A stretch of 43,517 nt of DNA from Candidatus Micrarchaeota archaeon RBG_16_49_10 (GCA_001784635.1 MFRS01000004.1:14151-57667), one strand, 5' to 3'; numbered from the stretch's first letter, positions 17,230 to 24,882 are shown. The notes: generated by a model from the sequence alone, not told the origin. Translations and numbers: made by a program.

Positions 17230-18777
17230 TTGATTGAAAAGGAAATCATAAACATCATCTACCTGCTCGTGGTCGCCATTAGCGCGTCCATCATAGTCAA
17301 GAGGATAAGGTTCCACTACACAATTGCCCTGATCCTGGTGGGGCTGGCCATAAGTGTCATGCAGATTCCCATAGAGGTGGAGTTCAACCCCGAGGTCCTC
17401 ATGCTGATTTTCCTGCCCGCGCTGATCTTCGAGGGGGCATACCACATGGACTTCCAGGAGTTCAAAAGGAACATAAAGCCCGTATGGACGCTCGCGATTT
17501 TCGGCGTGCTTATATCGACGGCGGTTGTGGGACTACTCCTTAACAGGTTCCTTGGAATGCCCCTCGCTGTAGCCCTCCTTTTTGGAGCTATAATATCACC
17601 GACGGACCCCATATCTGTGCTGGCGATATTCAAGAAGTTCGGCGCCCCCAAGAGGCTTTCGACGATAATAGAGGGCGAGAGCATGTTCAACGACGGCGTC
17701 GGCATTGTGCTCTTCACCGTGATGCTTGGGTTAATCTCGACAGGGACCTTCTCTCTGGCCAGCGGCATAATAAGCTTTCTCACGGTGGTCTTTGGGGGAG
17801 TGATTCTGGGCGGCATCATAGGCTTTGCAGGGATAGAGGTGATGAAAAGGGCTGACGACCACCTGATAGATTTGCTCATCACAATAATAGTAGCCTACGG
17901 TGGGTTCGTTCTGGGTGAGTCCCTCCATGTGTCAGGAATAATAACAATAGCCATGGCCGGGCTGATAATAGGCGGCAACAAGGCGAAGATAATAAGGCCC
18001 TCGGGGCAGCTTGCGATATTCACGTTCTGGGAGTTCGCGGCGTTCATAATCAACTCCTTCGTTTTCCTCCTGATAGGGCTCAAGCTAAACCCCTCAATGA
18101 TACTAGCGAACCTCCACATCATACTCTACGTCTCTCTGATGGTCCTCGCCGCAAGGTTCCTCAGCGTCTACCTAATCAGCGGCTTCCTTAACCGCCTTGG
18201 CGACAACATCTCGAGGAAGTGGCGGTTCGTCATTTCCCTGAGCGGGCTGAGGGGCACGATACCGATAGCCCTGGTGCTGGGGTTGCCTGCGACCTTCTCC
18301 CATCTCGACTTCTTCGTTTCCATCGTCTTCGGGGTTGTCGCCTTCTCGTTGGTCGTGATGGGGCTGTGCCTAGGGCCGATAATGGGTAAGCTGAAGCTGA
18401 GGAAGAGGACTGAGAAGGAGTTCAGGTATGAGATGGACATAGGGAGTATAATCGGTTACAAGAAGGGCATTGACGAGCTCGATCGGCTTTTCAACAGCGG
18501 CAGAATATCCAAGAAGATATACGACAAGATAAGGAAGAGTTACACCGAGAAGATAGAGGGAATAGAGGAGGACGCGAACAAGCTCTTCGTCAGCGAGGGG
18601 AGGATAAGCGAGATACAGAGGCTCGTGATAAGCAGGGACCTCCTGATTGCGAGGAAAAGCGCCATCAAGGACGCGGAGATAAAAGGGCTCATCAGCGCGA
18701 AGGTGGCCGACCAGCTGATGTCCGAGATAGACCAGAAGCTGGTGGACATAGACATAGAGCTCGAGGAGAAGATGTAG
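17230..18777 (+). CDS. Na+/H+ antiporter, CPA1/NhaP family
   Basis: It exchanges cytoplasmic sodium for protons. About twelve helices are visible, with the CPA1 motifs ISPTDPISVLAI and EGESMFNDGVGIVLF holding the ion-binding Asp residues. The last 110 residues are a charged helical cytoplasmic domain with repeated Ile-Ser-Lys/Asp elements. The start is TTG at 17230, chosen because CGGTGA lies 4-6 bases upstream and no ATG or GTG occurs in frame before the first helix. It converges with corA, stop codons three bases apart. Confidence 0.92.
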   Translation: MIEKEIINIIYLLVVAISASIIVKRIRFHYTIALILVGLAISVMQIPIEVEFNPEVLMLIFLPALIFEGAYHMDFQEFKRNIKPVWTLAIFGVLISTAVVGLLLNRFLGMPLAVALLFGAIISPTDPISVLAIFKKFGAPKRLSTIIEGESMFNDGVGIVLFTVMLGLISTGTFSLASGIISFLTVVFGGVILGGIIGFAGIEVMKRADDHLIDLLITIIVAYGGFVLGESLHVSGIITIAMAGLIIGGNKAKIIRPSGQLAIFTFWEFAAFIINSFVFLLIGLKLNPSMILANLHIILYVSLMVLAARFLSVYLISGFLNRLGDNISRKWRFVISLSGLRGTIPIALVLGLPATFSHLDFFVSIVFGVVAFSLVVMGLCLGPIMGKLKLRKRTEKEFRYEMDIGSIIGYKKGIDELDRLFNSGRISKKIYDKIRKSYTEKIEGIEEDANKLFVSEGRISEIQRLVISRDLLIARKSAIKDAEIKGLISAKVADQLMSEIDQKLVDIDIELEEKM

Positions 18778-18780
18778 ACT

Positions 18781-19836
18781 TCAAATCCACTTCTGCCTCT
18801 TGAAGTACTTCACCATTATCACCAAGACTACTAATATGATTATCCAGAAGAGCAGGTAGCCGTTCTTCCACTCCAGCTCGGGCATGTACCTGAAGTTCAT
18901 GCCGTAGATGCCGGCCAGGAAGGTCAGCGGGATGAATATGGTGGATATTATCGTGAGGGTCTTCATGACCTCGTTCATCCTGTTGCTTATGCTCGAGAGG
19001 TATATGTCCAGCATCCCCGACACCAAGTCCCTGTACGTCTCCACCGTGTCGATGACCTGGATGGTGTGGTCGTAGACGTCCTTGAGGTAAATCTTCGTGG
19101 CCTTCTTTATCAGCGGGACCTCCTCCCTCTCGAACGCCTTGATCACCTCCCTCAGCGGCCAGAGCGACCTCCTCAGGAAAATCATGTCCTTCTTCAGCCC
19201 CTGTATCTTGTTGAGCGTCTTCGCAGTGGGGTTCTTGATGAGGTTCTCCTCCAAGTCCTCTATCTTATCGCCGAGCTTCTCCAGGATGACGAAGTAGTTG
19301 TCGACTATGGCATCCAGCAGCGTGTAGGCGAGGTAGTCGGACCCGTGCTTCCTTATCCTCCCCTTCCCGCTGCGAAGCCTGGCCTTTACCGAGTCGAAAA
19401 TTGTACTCTCCCTCTCCATGAAGGTTATGACAAAGTCGGGGCCGACAATAAGGCTTATCTGCTCGACCTTCAGCTCGCCGTAGATGTCGTAGTACTCCAA
19501 TGTCTTCAGGACAATGAATATGTGGCCATCATAGTACTCTATCTTCGGCCTCTGCTCCGTGTTGAGTATATCCTCCAGCATCAGGGGATGCATGTCGAAA
19601 TGCTTCCCTATCTTCTCTATCACGCCGATGTCATGGATGCCGTCGATGTTTATCCACTTGACGGTCTTCGCCTTTTTTCCAAAGCATTCCTCGACTGTCT
19701 TCGCCTCCCTCTCCTCGAAGGCCTCCTCGTTGTACTCTATGACCTTTATCGTTGTGATTTGGGTCTTCTTCTTGCCTATGTGGACAAGGGAGCCTGGTGG
19801 GAAGCCTGTCTTCTTGGATCTGGTCGCTGGAGCTAT
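18781..19836 (-). CDS. corA: CorA magnesium/cobalt transporter with a non-AUG (ATA or ATT) start
   Basis: A pentameric Mg2+ channel with the pore motif YGMNF and two C-terminal helices ending in KRQKWI. The only normal in-frame start (GTG 19623) would drop about 70 family residues, because codons upstream encode the conserved N-terminus (SKKTGFPPGSLVHIG ... KWINIDGIHD). In that frame the stop TAA at 19846-19848 is followed by GGT GAT ATT ATA GCT, with no ATG, GTG or TTG. AAGGTG sits five bases before ATA (19834-19836), this genome's usual spacing, and ATA gives 351 residues, the length of Thermotoga CorA. An ATA start (or ATT, 19837-19839) is therefore likely; a lost start codon is the alternative. 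Confidence 0.88.
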   Translation of the reverse strand: MAPATRSKKTGFPPGSLVHIGKKKTQITTIKVIEYNEEAFEEREAKTVEECFGKKAKTVKWINIDGIHDIGVIEKIGKHFDMHPLMLEDILNTEQRPKIEYYDGHIFIVLKTLEYYDIYGELKVEQISLIVGPDFVITFMERESTIFDSVKARLRSGKGRIRKHGSDYLAYTLLDAIVDNYFVILEKLGDKIEDLEENLIKNPTAKTLNKIQGLKKDMIFLRRSLWPLREVIKAFEREEVPLIKKATKIYLKDVYDHTIQVIDTVETYRDLVSGMLDIYLSSISNRMNEVMKTLTIISTIFIPLTFLAGIYGMNFRYMPELEWKNGYLLFWIIILVVLVIMVKYFKRQKWI

Positions 19837-19839
19837 AAT

Positions 19840-20213
19840 ATCACCTTAAATTAGCAGAAGATATTTTGTTTTTTCAGATATAAAATTTTTGCAGGAAAAG
19901 AATAAAAAAGCAAGAAAAGCGCAGGACAATTGGCGCTTACCTCCGCCTTAGCATCATCGGCAAGAAACTGTAGTCTCCTTCGTTTCCGTCATTCCCCATC
20001 CCTCCGTCTTTCTCACACGCCGGACGCAAATTTCAACTTTCCAACAAAGCGGGTTTTATCCGGGCTGCTGTGTGACATGCAATAGTAATGGGATTGGGGG
20101 ATATATCTCGCCTGCGAACAAAAGGTACGGACAAATCGTTCGCAAAGCTTATAAAAAGGTGAAAGGTAAACTAAATAAGTGCTGCCTTTGTTGGCTATTA
20201 GGGTGAATGGTTT
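19840..20213. other. Intergenic region with inverted repeat and possible divergent promoters
   Basis: This 370-base stretch lacks a convincing gene. It contains a T-rich tract on the minus strand (about 19870-19920), arms GCGAAC (20114-20119) and GTTCGC (20138-20143) with an 18-base loop, and CTTATAAAAAG (20147-20157), which is a TATA box for the membrane protein at 20214 and, on the other strand, TTTTTATAAG could drive a transcript of about 200 bases toward 19937. A 20-residue frame at 19937-19999 is the only coding candidate. A small RNA is possible. Confidence 0.35.
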
Positions 20214-20939
20214 ATGCATATAATAATACCAATCTGGTTCTACGGGTTCGACTCCGCGATGTACATGATTTGCTCAATGATAGGGTTCCTGTTGAGCTTC
20301 TACTTCAACAAGATATACACGCTCAGCTTCGAGAAGAGGCACCTTTACCTCTACATAGGCTTCCTTTTACTGGCGATAGGTTTCATGGGGCTAGGGATAG
20401 CGAGTACCTACAGCTACGTGAGCTTCAAGGCTTGCATGAGGGTGTGCAACCTGGGGCTGATAGACGATGTGTTCTCCGTCGAGGACTTCGCCTACTTCGC
20501 TTACTTCGGGTTCTCGATCGCCGCCTACATAATGTTCCTCCAGGCCTACAGGATGATGAGGCTGAACCTGACGAACGTCTTCGTATTCGCCCTGCTCGCA
20601 TACCTGCTGATGATTGTGCTCTTCATGCCCGAAAGCCGCCTAGGCTCAATATGGTACGGGTACAGCGGATACTTCCACTTCACTTCCCTCCTCATCCTCT
20701 CCTACATAACCTTCAAGAATGCGGTGAACTACGACGAGAAGAAGAGCGTGAATTCTCTTTTGGTCGTGAACGCCTTCGCCTTCCTGTCAATGTCCCACAT
20801 GCTCCATCTGTTCTCCTTCGTAAGCGGCCTGGTCTATGTGCTCGCCCACATCTTCATGCTTATCGGGTTCGGCAGCCTCCTGATAATGGTGGTCAAGATA
20901 GTGAGGGGGTGCAGCGTCCCGGACTTTTCCGGTGGGTGA
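20214..20939 (+). CDS. Seven-helix membrane protein of unknown function
   Basis: The protein of 241 residues is hydrophobic with about seven transmembrane helices and Tyr/Phe-rich loops; a Cys pair (KACMRVCN) lies in the first long extra-membrane loop. The arrangement resembles archaeal seven-helix sensory or hypothetical proteins, but I see no retinal-binding Lys motif and cannot name a family. It is translated just ahead of a winged-helix protein (1-base gap), so the pair probably acts together, perhaps as membrane sensor and regulator. Confidence 0.75.
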   Translation: MHIIIPIWFYGFDSAMYMICSMIGFLLSFYFNKIYTLSFEKRHLYLYIGFLLLAIGFMGLGIASTYSYVSFKACMRVCNLGLIDDVFSVEDFAYFAYFGFSIAAYIMFLQAYRMMRLNLTNVFVFALLAYLLMIVLFMPESRLGSIWYGYSGYFHFTSLLILSYITFKNAVNYDEKKSVNSLLVVNAFAFLSMSHMLHLFSFVSGLVYVLAHIFMLIGFGSLLIMVVKIVRGCSVPDFSGG

Positions 20940-20940
20940 G

Positions 20941-21222
20941 ATGAACGCAAGAAGGACGAAGACGCAGATTTATGTAGACATACTCAGGTCACTCCAGAGG
21001 TCGAACGGCAGGCTGAGGAAGACGCATATAGTCTACAAGGCCAACCTCACCCACACGAGGCTCGAGGAGTACCTGGAGTTCCTGCTGGCTAGGAAGTTCA
21101 TAGAGGAGGACGGCAACGGTAGGCAGGTCTTCTACAAGATCACGGAGAAGGGGATGAGGTTCCTGGAGCAGGTAACAAGGCTGAGGGAGATTTCTGATGC
21201 CTTCGGCGTCTCTTTGTACTGA
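20941..21222 (+). CDS. Winged-helix protein (HTH_45-like)
   Basis: The 93-residue protein has the compact winged helix typical of archaeal one-domain regulators: helix IYVDILRSLQ, helix RKTHIVYKANLTHTRLEEYLEFLLARKFIEE, then wing GRQVFYKITEKGMRFLE and a terminal helix. I prefer ATG 20941 to the GTG at 20932, since GGTGGGTGA sits directly upstream. It begins one base after the stop of the seven-helix protein and is co-transcribed with it. Confidence 0.8.
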   Translation: MNARRTKTQIYVDILRSLQRSNGRLRKTHIVYKANLTHTRLEEYLEFLLARKFIEEDGNGRQVFYKITEKGMRFLEQVTRLREISDAFGVSLY

Positions 21223-21268
21223 GTCAGTCTAAGTTCATAGGAACTATTGTTCAGGGTTCCGCATCATT

Positions 21269-21712
21269 TCAAACAAAGCCCTCATTTTTCAGTATAGCTT
21301 CGACTTTTTTCATAAATTCTTTTGCCCATTTTAAGGCATTCCTTGCCTCATCTACTGAAACTATGTCAGGCGCATCATAGACCGCCGCATGCCTCTTCTT
21401 GCGCATTCTGTCGAGTATGCCAATCATCCTGTCGGTCAAATCCTTGCCAAACTCTTCGTGGAGGAACTTAACCACGGCCACGTGCTTGTATTCGCCGGCC
21501 GGCTTGAAGCCGCGGGAAAACATCAGAGCTCTTCCGGCCTGCAGCATGGAATTGTATGATATAGCCAAGCTCCAGTTGTAACTTTTGCCTTCAAGGACTT
21601 TACCTGCTACTTCTATGTCCCTACTAGCTATCTCAAAAGTTTTTCTTGCCAGCTCTTTGTCGATTCTTACTTTTCGGATGATTCTGTCCTTCAACAGTCT
21701 TTCTAAACTCAT
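21269..21712 (-). CDS. hepT: HEPN-domain toxin of an MNT/HEPN toxin-antitoxin pair
   Basis: An all-helical HEPN ribonuclease-like protein. The active-site region RMRKKRHAAVYD carries the R-x5-H pair and the downstream Tyr that in these systems is the target of modification by the MNT partner. SLAISYNSMLQAGRALMFSRG is the typical second HEPN helix. Possible starts are ATG 21712, ATG 21718 and TTG 21727; all lie inside the 3' end of the nucleotidyltransferase gene, overlapping it by 80-95 bases. Toxicity of this copy is inferred from family knowledge. Confidence 0.85.
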   Translation of the reverse strand: MSLERLLKDRIIRKVRIDKELARKTFEIASRDIEVAGKVLEGKSYNWSLAISYNSMLQAGRALMFSRGFKPAGEYKHVAVVKFLHEEFGKDLTDRMIGILDRMRKKRHAAVYDAPDIVSVDEARNALKWAKEFMKKVEAILKNEGFV

Positions 21713-22271
21713 CCTCATCCCCGACAATCATTATAACTGGCTTTTCGACTATGTCCAACAATAAGTGATGCCCTTGCCTGGATTTATTCTTGAACTCTTT
21801 TGCGGTCCACAGGATGTAGTTTATGTCCCTAGAAAGTTCCTCTTCAAGCCCACGCACAACCTCAATCAGTTTCTCTTCGTCCAAGTCACCTATTATCAGA
21901 ATGTCCAAATCACTTTCGCTGACCTCATCCCCAATTGCGAAAGAGCCGTAGACTATGCAAAATTTTATCTTGCCGAGTTTGGACAGTTCTCCACTTAAAA
22001 CCTCCCCAAAGCCTAGTGTCTTGAGCACTAACCTCCTGAGATCCTCGTGTATGGGCAAAGACTCGTTCGCCGCGTATAGCTTCTGATTTCCTTTTTTTCT
22101 CTCAGTTACTATGCCGCCTTCGGATAAATTCTTCAGTTCCCTGCCAACGGAATTGGGGTTTTCCCCTGTTATTCTGGCCAGCTCTCTAAGGTAAAACTCC
22201 CTTTTCCTGTCCAAGAAGAACAATTTCAGCAACTTGGTTCTTGTTCTGGAAGTGAAAAGCCTTTGCAACAT
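21633..22271 (-). CDS. mntA: Winged-helix/MNT nucleotidyltransferase fusion (antitoxin)
   Basis: Residues 1 to about 68 are a winged helix (FYLRELARITGENPNSVGRELKNLSEGGIVTERKKGNQKLYAAN). Residues about 85-185 are a minimal nucleotidyltransferase with GSFAIGDEVSESDLDILIIG (109-128), where G109-S110 and D121/D123 bind nucleotide and metal. In known MNT/HEPN pairs this enzyme adds AMP to the HEPN toxin. The fused DNA-binding domain suggests direct autoregulation, supported by a palindrome covering the promoter. It precedes and overlaps hepT. The mRNA is probably leaderless, with the TATA box about 26 bases before ATG. Confidence 0.88.
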   Translation of the reverse strand: MLQRLFTSRTRTKLLKLFFLDRKREFYLRELARITGENPNSVGRELKNLSEGGIVTERKKGNQKLYAANESLPIHEDLRRLVLKTLGFGEVLSGELSKLGKIKFCIVYGSFAIGDEVSESDLDILIIGDLDEEKLIEVVRGLEEELSRDINYILWTAKEFKNKSRQGHHLLLDIVEKPVIMIVGDEDEFRKTVEGQNHPKSKNRQRAGKKNF

Positions 22272-22310
22272 GTATAACTTTAGTATACAAATGTATAAAT
22301 AATTTATACA
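22271..22310. promoter_or_regulatory. Palindromic promoter/operator of the MNT/HEPN operon
   Basis: TGTATAAAT (22292-22300) and ATTTATACA (22302-22310) are perfect inverted repeats around one base and contain the TATA box. A second TGTATA/TATACA pair lies at 22271-22276 and 22284-22289, reaching the start codon. Four half-sites over the core promoter are what an autorepressing HTH antitoxin would need. Confidence 0.6.
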
Positions 22311-22349
22311 GATCCAATTTATTGCATTATTGATTATCGAACTGGTCTA

Positions 22350-22553
22350 TCACAAGGTAAAGGCCGCCGAAGCTATCTTCTCAGCCATCTGCGGCTTTAT
22401 ACCGTGGCCCATCAACATTTTTGCCAAAGTGGAAGGGCTGTGCCCTCTAAGAGGTATGACGATTGTGTCGCCTTTCCACCCGACGACCAGCTCGCCTTCC
22501 GGGGAGATATCGATGTAGTAAGGGTCTATCATGGAGCCAAGGAGACGTCCCAT
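22350..22553 (-). CDS. Hypothetical small protein (67 aa)
   Basis: I do not recognise it. The minus strand reads as a plausible protein: a beta-rich N-terminal part (YYIDISPEGELVVGWKGDTIVIPLRG) then two helices (SPSTLAKMLMGHGIKPQMAEKIASAAF). The opposite frame at 22330-22518 looks like its shadow. AT-rich upstream sequence (ATTAATATTTC) directly precedes the ATG. It stands between the MNT/HEPN operon and the GH16-like gene, all on the same strand. Confidence 0.5.
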   Translation of the reverse strand: MGRLLGSMIDPYYIDISPEGELVVGWKGDTIVIPLRGHSPSTLAKMLMGHGIKPQMAEKIASAAFTL

Positions 22554-22599
22554 GAAATATTAATGGAAGGATCGTTATTTAGGGTTTTGCACAATGTGA

Positions 22600-23346
22600 T
22601 TATGGGCTGAACGAAAAGCTTCTGATGCCGACTTGAATCTCCTTGTTTTTACTAGGTGGCTCGCCTCCCATTAACCACAAGTTCATCCTGGCCCTCTCCA
22701 TTCCAGGCTCCGGTATACTCTTTCCCCTATAATTCCATCCTATTTCCTTTCCGCCGGAAGACAGGAAGAAGTCTATGCCTTTCGCCCTCCAATCGAACCC
22801 ACATTTGACGTCTTTGGGTGCCACCTCATATCTGTTCATGTTGCCAGGGACATCAAAAGGCTGGACTGTAAATTGGGCGTTGTGACCGTCTCTCTTTCCC
22901 CATCTGGCGAGTTCCACATCGATTTCATGAAAGTCGTCCTCATAGACGAAAAGGCCGAGGACCGTATTATTGTCTGCCGGGGGATTGATGACTTCAAATG
23001 TGTATGTCCCGTAACCCAAGCTATGCGGCGAGTAGACCTCTGATGTATGCCATGCCCTTCCTCTCCTTGTGACGCCTAGCCTTAGAACCCCTTCACGGTC
23101 CACATAGACATTCTCAGGGCTCTCAGAGAAGTAGTTCGGGCCTGGGCCGACTCTTTCCCCGTTGCATTTGACAAGCCAGTCATAACCGGAGAAACTTATT
23201 TGCTTGGGCTGATAACTGCAGGTTGGGTATTCTGGTATTTTTTTGCAACCAGGTAAAAGGCTGACCCCCGCAGCTGCGGCGGCTAAGCTTGCTACCCTTA
23301 GGAAGTCCCGCCTTGAAATTGTCGGTGCTCGGTGCATAGTTGCCAT
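22600..23346 (-). CDS. Tat-exported lipoprotein with GH16-like (beta-glucanase/lectin fold) domain
   Basis: The N-terminus has a twin-arginine signal (SRRDFLRVA, R12-R13) with an Ala-rich core and ends in a lipobox (LLPGC, C34), so the folded protein is exported by Tat and anchored by lipid. The domain that follows shows the family 16 catalytic motif E141-I-D143-V-E145, in which the two Glu act as nucleophile and acid/base, and flanking strands (YGTYTFEVINP, NTVLGLFVYE) of the jelly roll. All three acidic residues are kept, so hydrolase or transglycosylase activity on a beta-glucan is possible. GGTGA lies seven bases before ATG 23346. It is 248 residues long. Confidence 0.82.
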   Translation of the reverse strand: MATMHRAPTISRRDFLRVASLAAAAAGVSLLPGCKKIPEYPTCSYQPKQISFSGYDWLVKCNGERVGPGPNYFSESPENVYVDREGVLRLGVTRRGRAWHTSEVYSPHSLGYGTYTFEVINPPADNNTVLGLFVYEDDFHEIDVELARWGKRDGHNAQFTVQPFDVPGNMNRYEVAPKDVKCGFDWRAKGIDFFLSSGGKEIGWNYRGKSIPEPGMERARMNLWLMGGEPPSKNKEIQVGIRSFSFSP

Positions 23347-23382
23347 TATCGATTCACCGATTTACCGAATTTGTAAAAAAGG

Positions 23383-23814
23383 TTAGTACAATTTTCCAGT
23401 AAGCTTTCTCAACGCATTGCCTGATGGTAATTTTCCAATTTGTTCCAGTACTTCAGTTTGTGATCCTCTATAGTTAATAAAGTTTCCTAGCATTTGACCC
23501 ATTGTACCGGGAGCTATAGCTACCAAAGAGGTAAAGACATCATAATCAATATTGAAGTTACCTTCTCTGCCGTCAGGCTTAAAATACTTGCCAGTTGAGT
23601 CTAGCGGGCTGACAAAAATCCCAGTTGTACTGTAAGGAATGGACAAACCAGATTCTGTAACCCTCCAGCTTGCCCCAAAGCCACCTAAAGTTTCACATAC
23701 TTTTTTAACGCCATGGTCTCCTCCAAGAATATAGGATAACCTTTCTTTTTGGCTTGGGTGTAAAGGTAAAAATGCAGCCATTGCCCTTCCAACTAAAGCA
23801 GTATCGGTTGTCAT
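23383..23814 (-). CDS. Orphan AT-rich protein (143 aa)
   Basis: I do not recognise the family. The protein looks soluble and mixed alpha/beta with helical ends (PSQKERLSYILGGDHGVKKVCETLGG; SQTEVLEQIGKLPSGNALRKLTGKLY). The promoter CTTTATATAC lies about 40 bases upstream on the minus strand and a small hairpin holding a GTGA ribosome-binding element is located just before ATG 23814. That leader closely resembles the one before the orphan at 24884-25480. Composition is AT-rich. Confidence 0.6.
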   Translation of the reverse strand: MTTDTALVGRAMAAFLPLHPSQKERLSYILGGDHGVKKVCETLGGFGASWRVTESGLSIPYSTTGIFVSPLDSTGKYFKPDGREGNFNIDYDVFTSLVAIAPGTMGQMLGNFINYRGSQTEVLEQIGKLPSGNALRKLTGKLY

Positions 23815-23821
23815 ATCAATT

Positions 23822-23836
23822 CACTATCTTATAGTG
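23822..23836 (-). promoter_or_regulatory. Leader hairpin CACTAT-3 nt-ATAGTG covering a GTGA ribosome-binding element
   Basis: The inverted repeat ends eight bases before the start codon of 23383-23814. On the minus strand the 3' arm reads ATAGTGA, whose GTGA can pair with the 16S 3' end. A nearly identical leader, with equal spacing, precedes the gene ending at 25480. It may be an operator or an RNA element that masks the RBS. Confidence 0.35.
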
Positions 23837-23889
23837 GTAATAAGTAGTATATAAAGATTTCTATTCTGTAGTGGCTAAATAAAATGGCA

Positions 23890-23975
23890 TGCAGGAGGAG
23901 AGATTTGAACTCTCGTACCCACTAAGGGACTAGGCCCTCAACCTAGCGCGATTGGCCATGCTACGCGACTCCTGC
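23890..23975 (-). tRNA. tRNA-Leu (anticodon GAG)
   Basis: On the minus strand the acceptor GCAGGAG pairs with CTCCTGC, the D-arm stem is CGCG, the anticodon arm is CTAGG-TTGAGGG-CCTAG with anticodon GAG, a long variable arm (TCCCTTAGTGGGTAC) marks class II, and the T-arm is GAGAG-TTCAAAT-CTCTC. The discriminator base is A, as in tRNA-Leu, and CCA is not encoded. No intron. Its 5' end directly abuts the stop codon of the agmatinase-family gene upstream, so it may be processed from that transcript. Confidence 0.95.
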
Positions 23976-24800
23976 CTAACAAAATATATAGTTCAATGCC
24001 CTGAAAATAGTTTTCGCCCCCAGGATTTCCGTGATCTTATCGTCACCCAGAGGCCTAGCCTCCACCAAGTCCATCCCGATGACCTTACCCTTGCATACTA
24101 TCTTCAGCAGCTCGTCGAACTCCCTGAAAAGCATCCCGTCCGGCTCCGGGGTGCCTACGCCGGGCGCTATAGAGATATCGAAGACGTCCATGTCTATGCT
24201 CAGGTAGATGTTCCCCTTGCAGAACTTCTTCAGCTGCTCTTTTGACGGGTTAACTAGGATTTTCTTCGCGAACTCATGCTCGAACTCGTCCCCGGCCCTC
24301 ACCCCTATTATGCAGATGTTCTGGGGGCCGACAATCTCGGCAGCCCTCCTGAGCCAGGTGTTATGAGTGTATTCGCTGCCTTCCCAGACCTCCTTCAGGT
24401 CGTAATGAGCGTCAAAGGATACTATCTTCGTGCCCTTGGGTAATGTTTTAACAGCCCCCAGACTTATCAGGTGCTCCCCGCCTATCATCAACGGGAACTT
24501 GCCTTTTTTGAGTAAACCTTCAACGTATCTCCTGACTATCTCCACCGTCTCCTTAGAGTCCCCTCTGTTGGGCGCCAGATCGCCCGCATCGAATATCTTG
24601 GTCTTCTCCAGGATGTTCTTCCCCGTCTTGAGGTCGAAGGGCTCTATGAAGTTCGTGGCCTCCCTAACCGCCCTGCAGCCGAACCTGGCCCCGGGCATGT
24701 AATCGACCGTGGAGTCGAATGGCACGCCGAAAACCACTAAATCGGCCTCCTTCTCGCTCTTGGCGCTCGCGGGGAACCTGTAGCTCGAGTAGCTCTCCAT
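23976..24800 (-). CDS. speB: Agmatinase/arginase-family ureohydrolase
   Basis: Binuclear manganese enzyme that most likely hydrolyses agmatine to putrescine and urea. Metal ligands are visible in GGEH, SFDAHYDL and SIDMDVFD, and TPEPDG closes the family signature. I prefer ATG 24800 (MESYSSYRF) to GTG 24809, since the promoter AACTTAAATCC is about 40 bases upstream, placing transcription start just before it. The protein has 274 residues. Its TAG stop (23976-23978) touches the tRNA-Leu gene. Confidence 0.88.
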   Translation of the reverse strand: MESYSSYRFPASAKSEKEADLVVFGVPFDSTVDYMPGARFGCRAVREATNFIEPFDLKTGKNILEKTKIFDAGDLAPNRGDSKETVEIVRRYVEGLLKKGKFPLMIGGEHLISLGAVKTLPKGTKIVSFDAHYDLKEVWEGSEYTHNTWLRRAAEIVGPQNICIIGVRAGDEFEHEFAKKILVNPSKEQLKKFCKGNIYLSIDMDVFDISIAPGVGTPEPDGMLFREFDELLKIVCKGKVIGMDLVEARPLGDDKITEILGAKTIFRALNYIFC

Positions 24801-24861
24801 GAAAATCACTAGAAATGACTTCTATTATTAGGATTTAAGTTTTTTGCCTTCTTTGGACATC

Positions 24862-24882
24862 GCAAGATGCTACGCATCTTGC
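24862..24882. repeat. Perfect 9-bp inverted repeat with 3-base loop
   Basis: GCAAGATGC (24862-24870) and GCATCTTGC (24874-24882) flank TAC. The hairpin begins one base after the TAG stop of the gene at 24884-25480 and lies in the promoter side of speB. It could be an mRNA-stabilising or terminator hairpin, but no T run follows immediately. Confidence 0.5.

Noticed and set aside
19066..19854. 262-residue plus-strand frame
   Set aside because: Antisense shadow of corA; Leu/Val/Asp-rich composition typical of such shadows.
19937..19999. 20-residue minus-strand frame (MGNDGNEGDYSFLPMMLRRR) before a T-rich tract
   Set aside because: The GGAGGG touches the ATG with no spacing, and the length is too short to judge; kept only as a remark on the intergenic region.
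20013..20219. 68-residue minus-strand frame
   Set aside because: It covers the promoter and start of the membrane protein at 20214, has no RBS, and its composition is like random spacer.
22330..22518. 62-residue plus-strand frame
   Set aside because: Shadow of the minus-strand gene 22350-22553, which makes the better protein.
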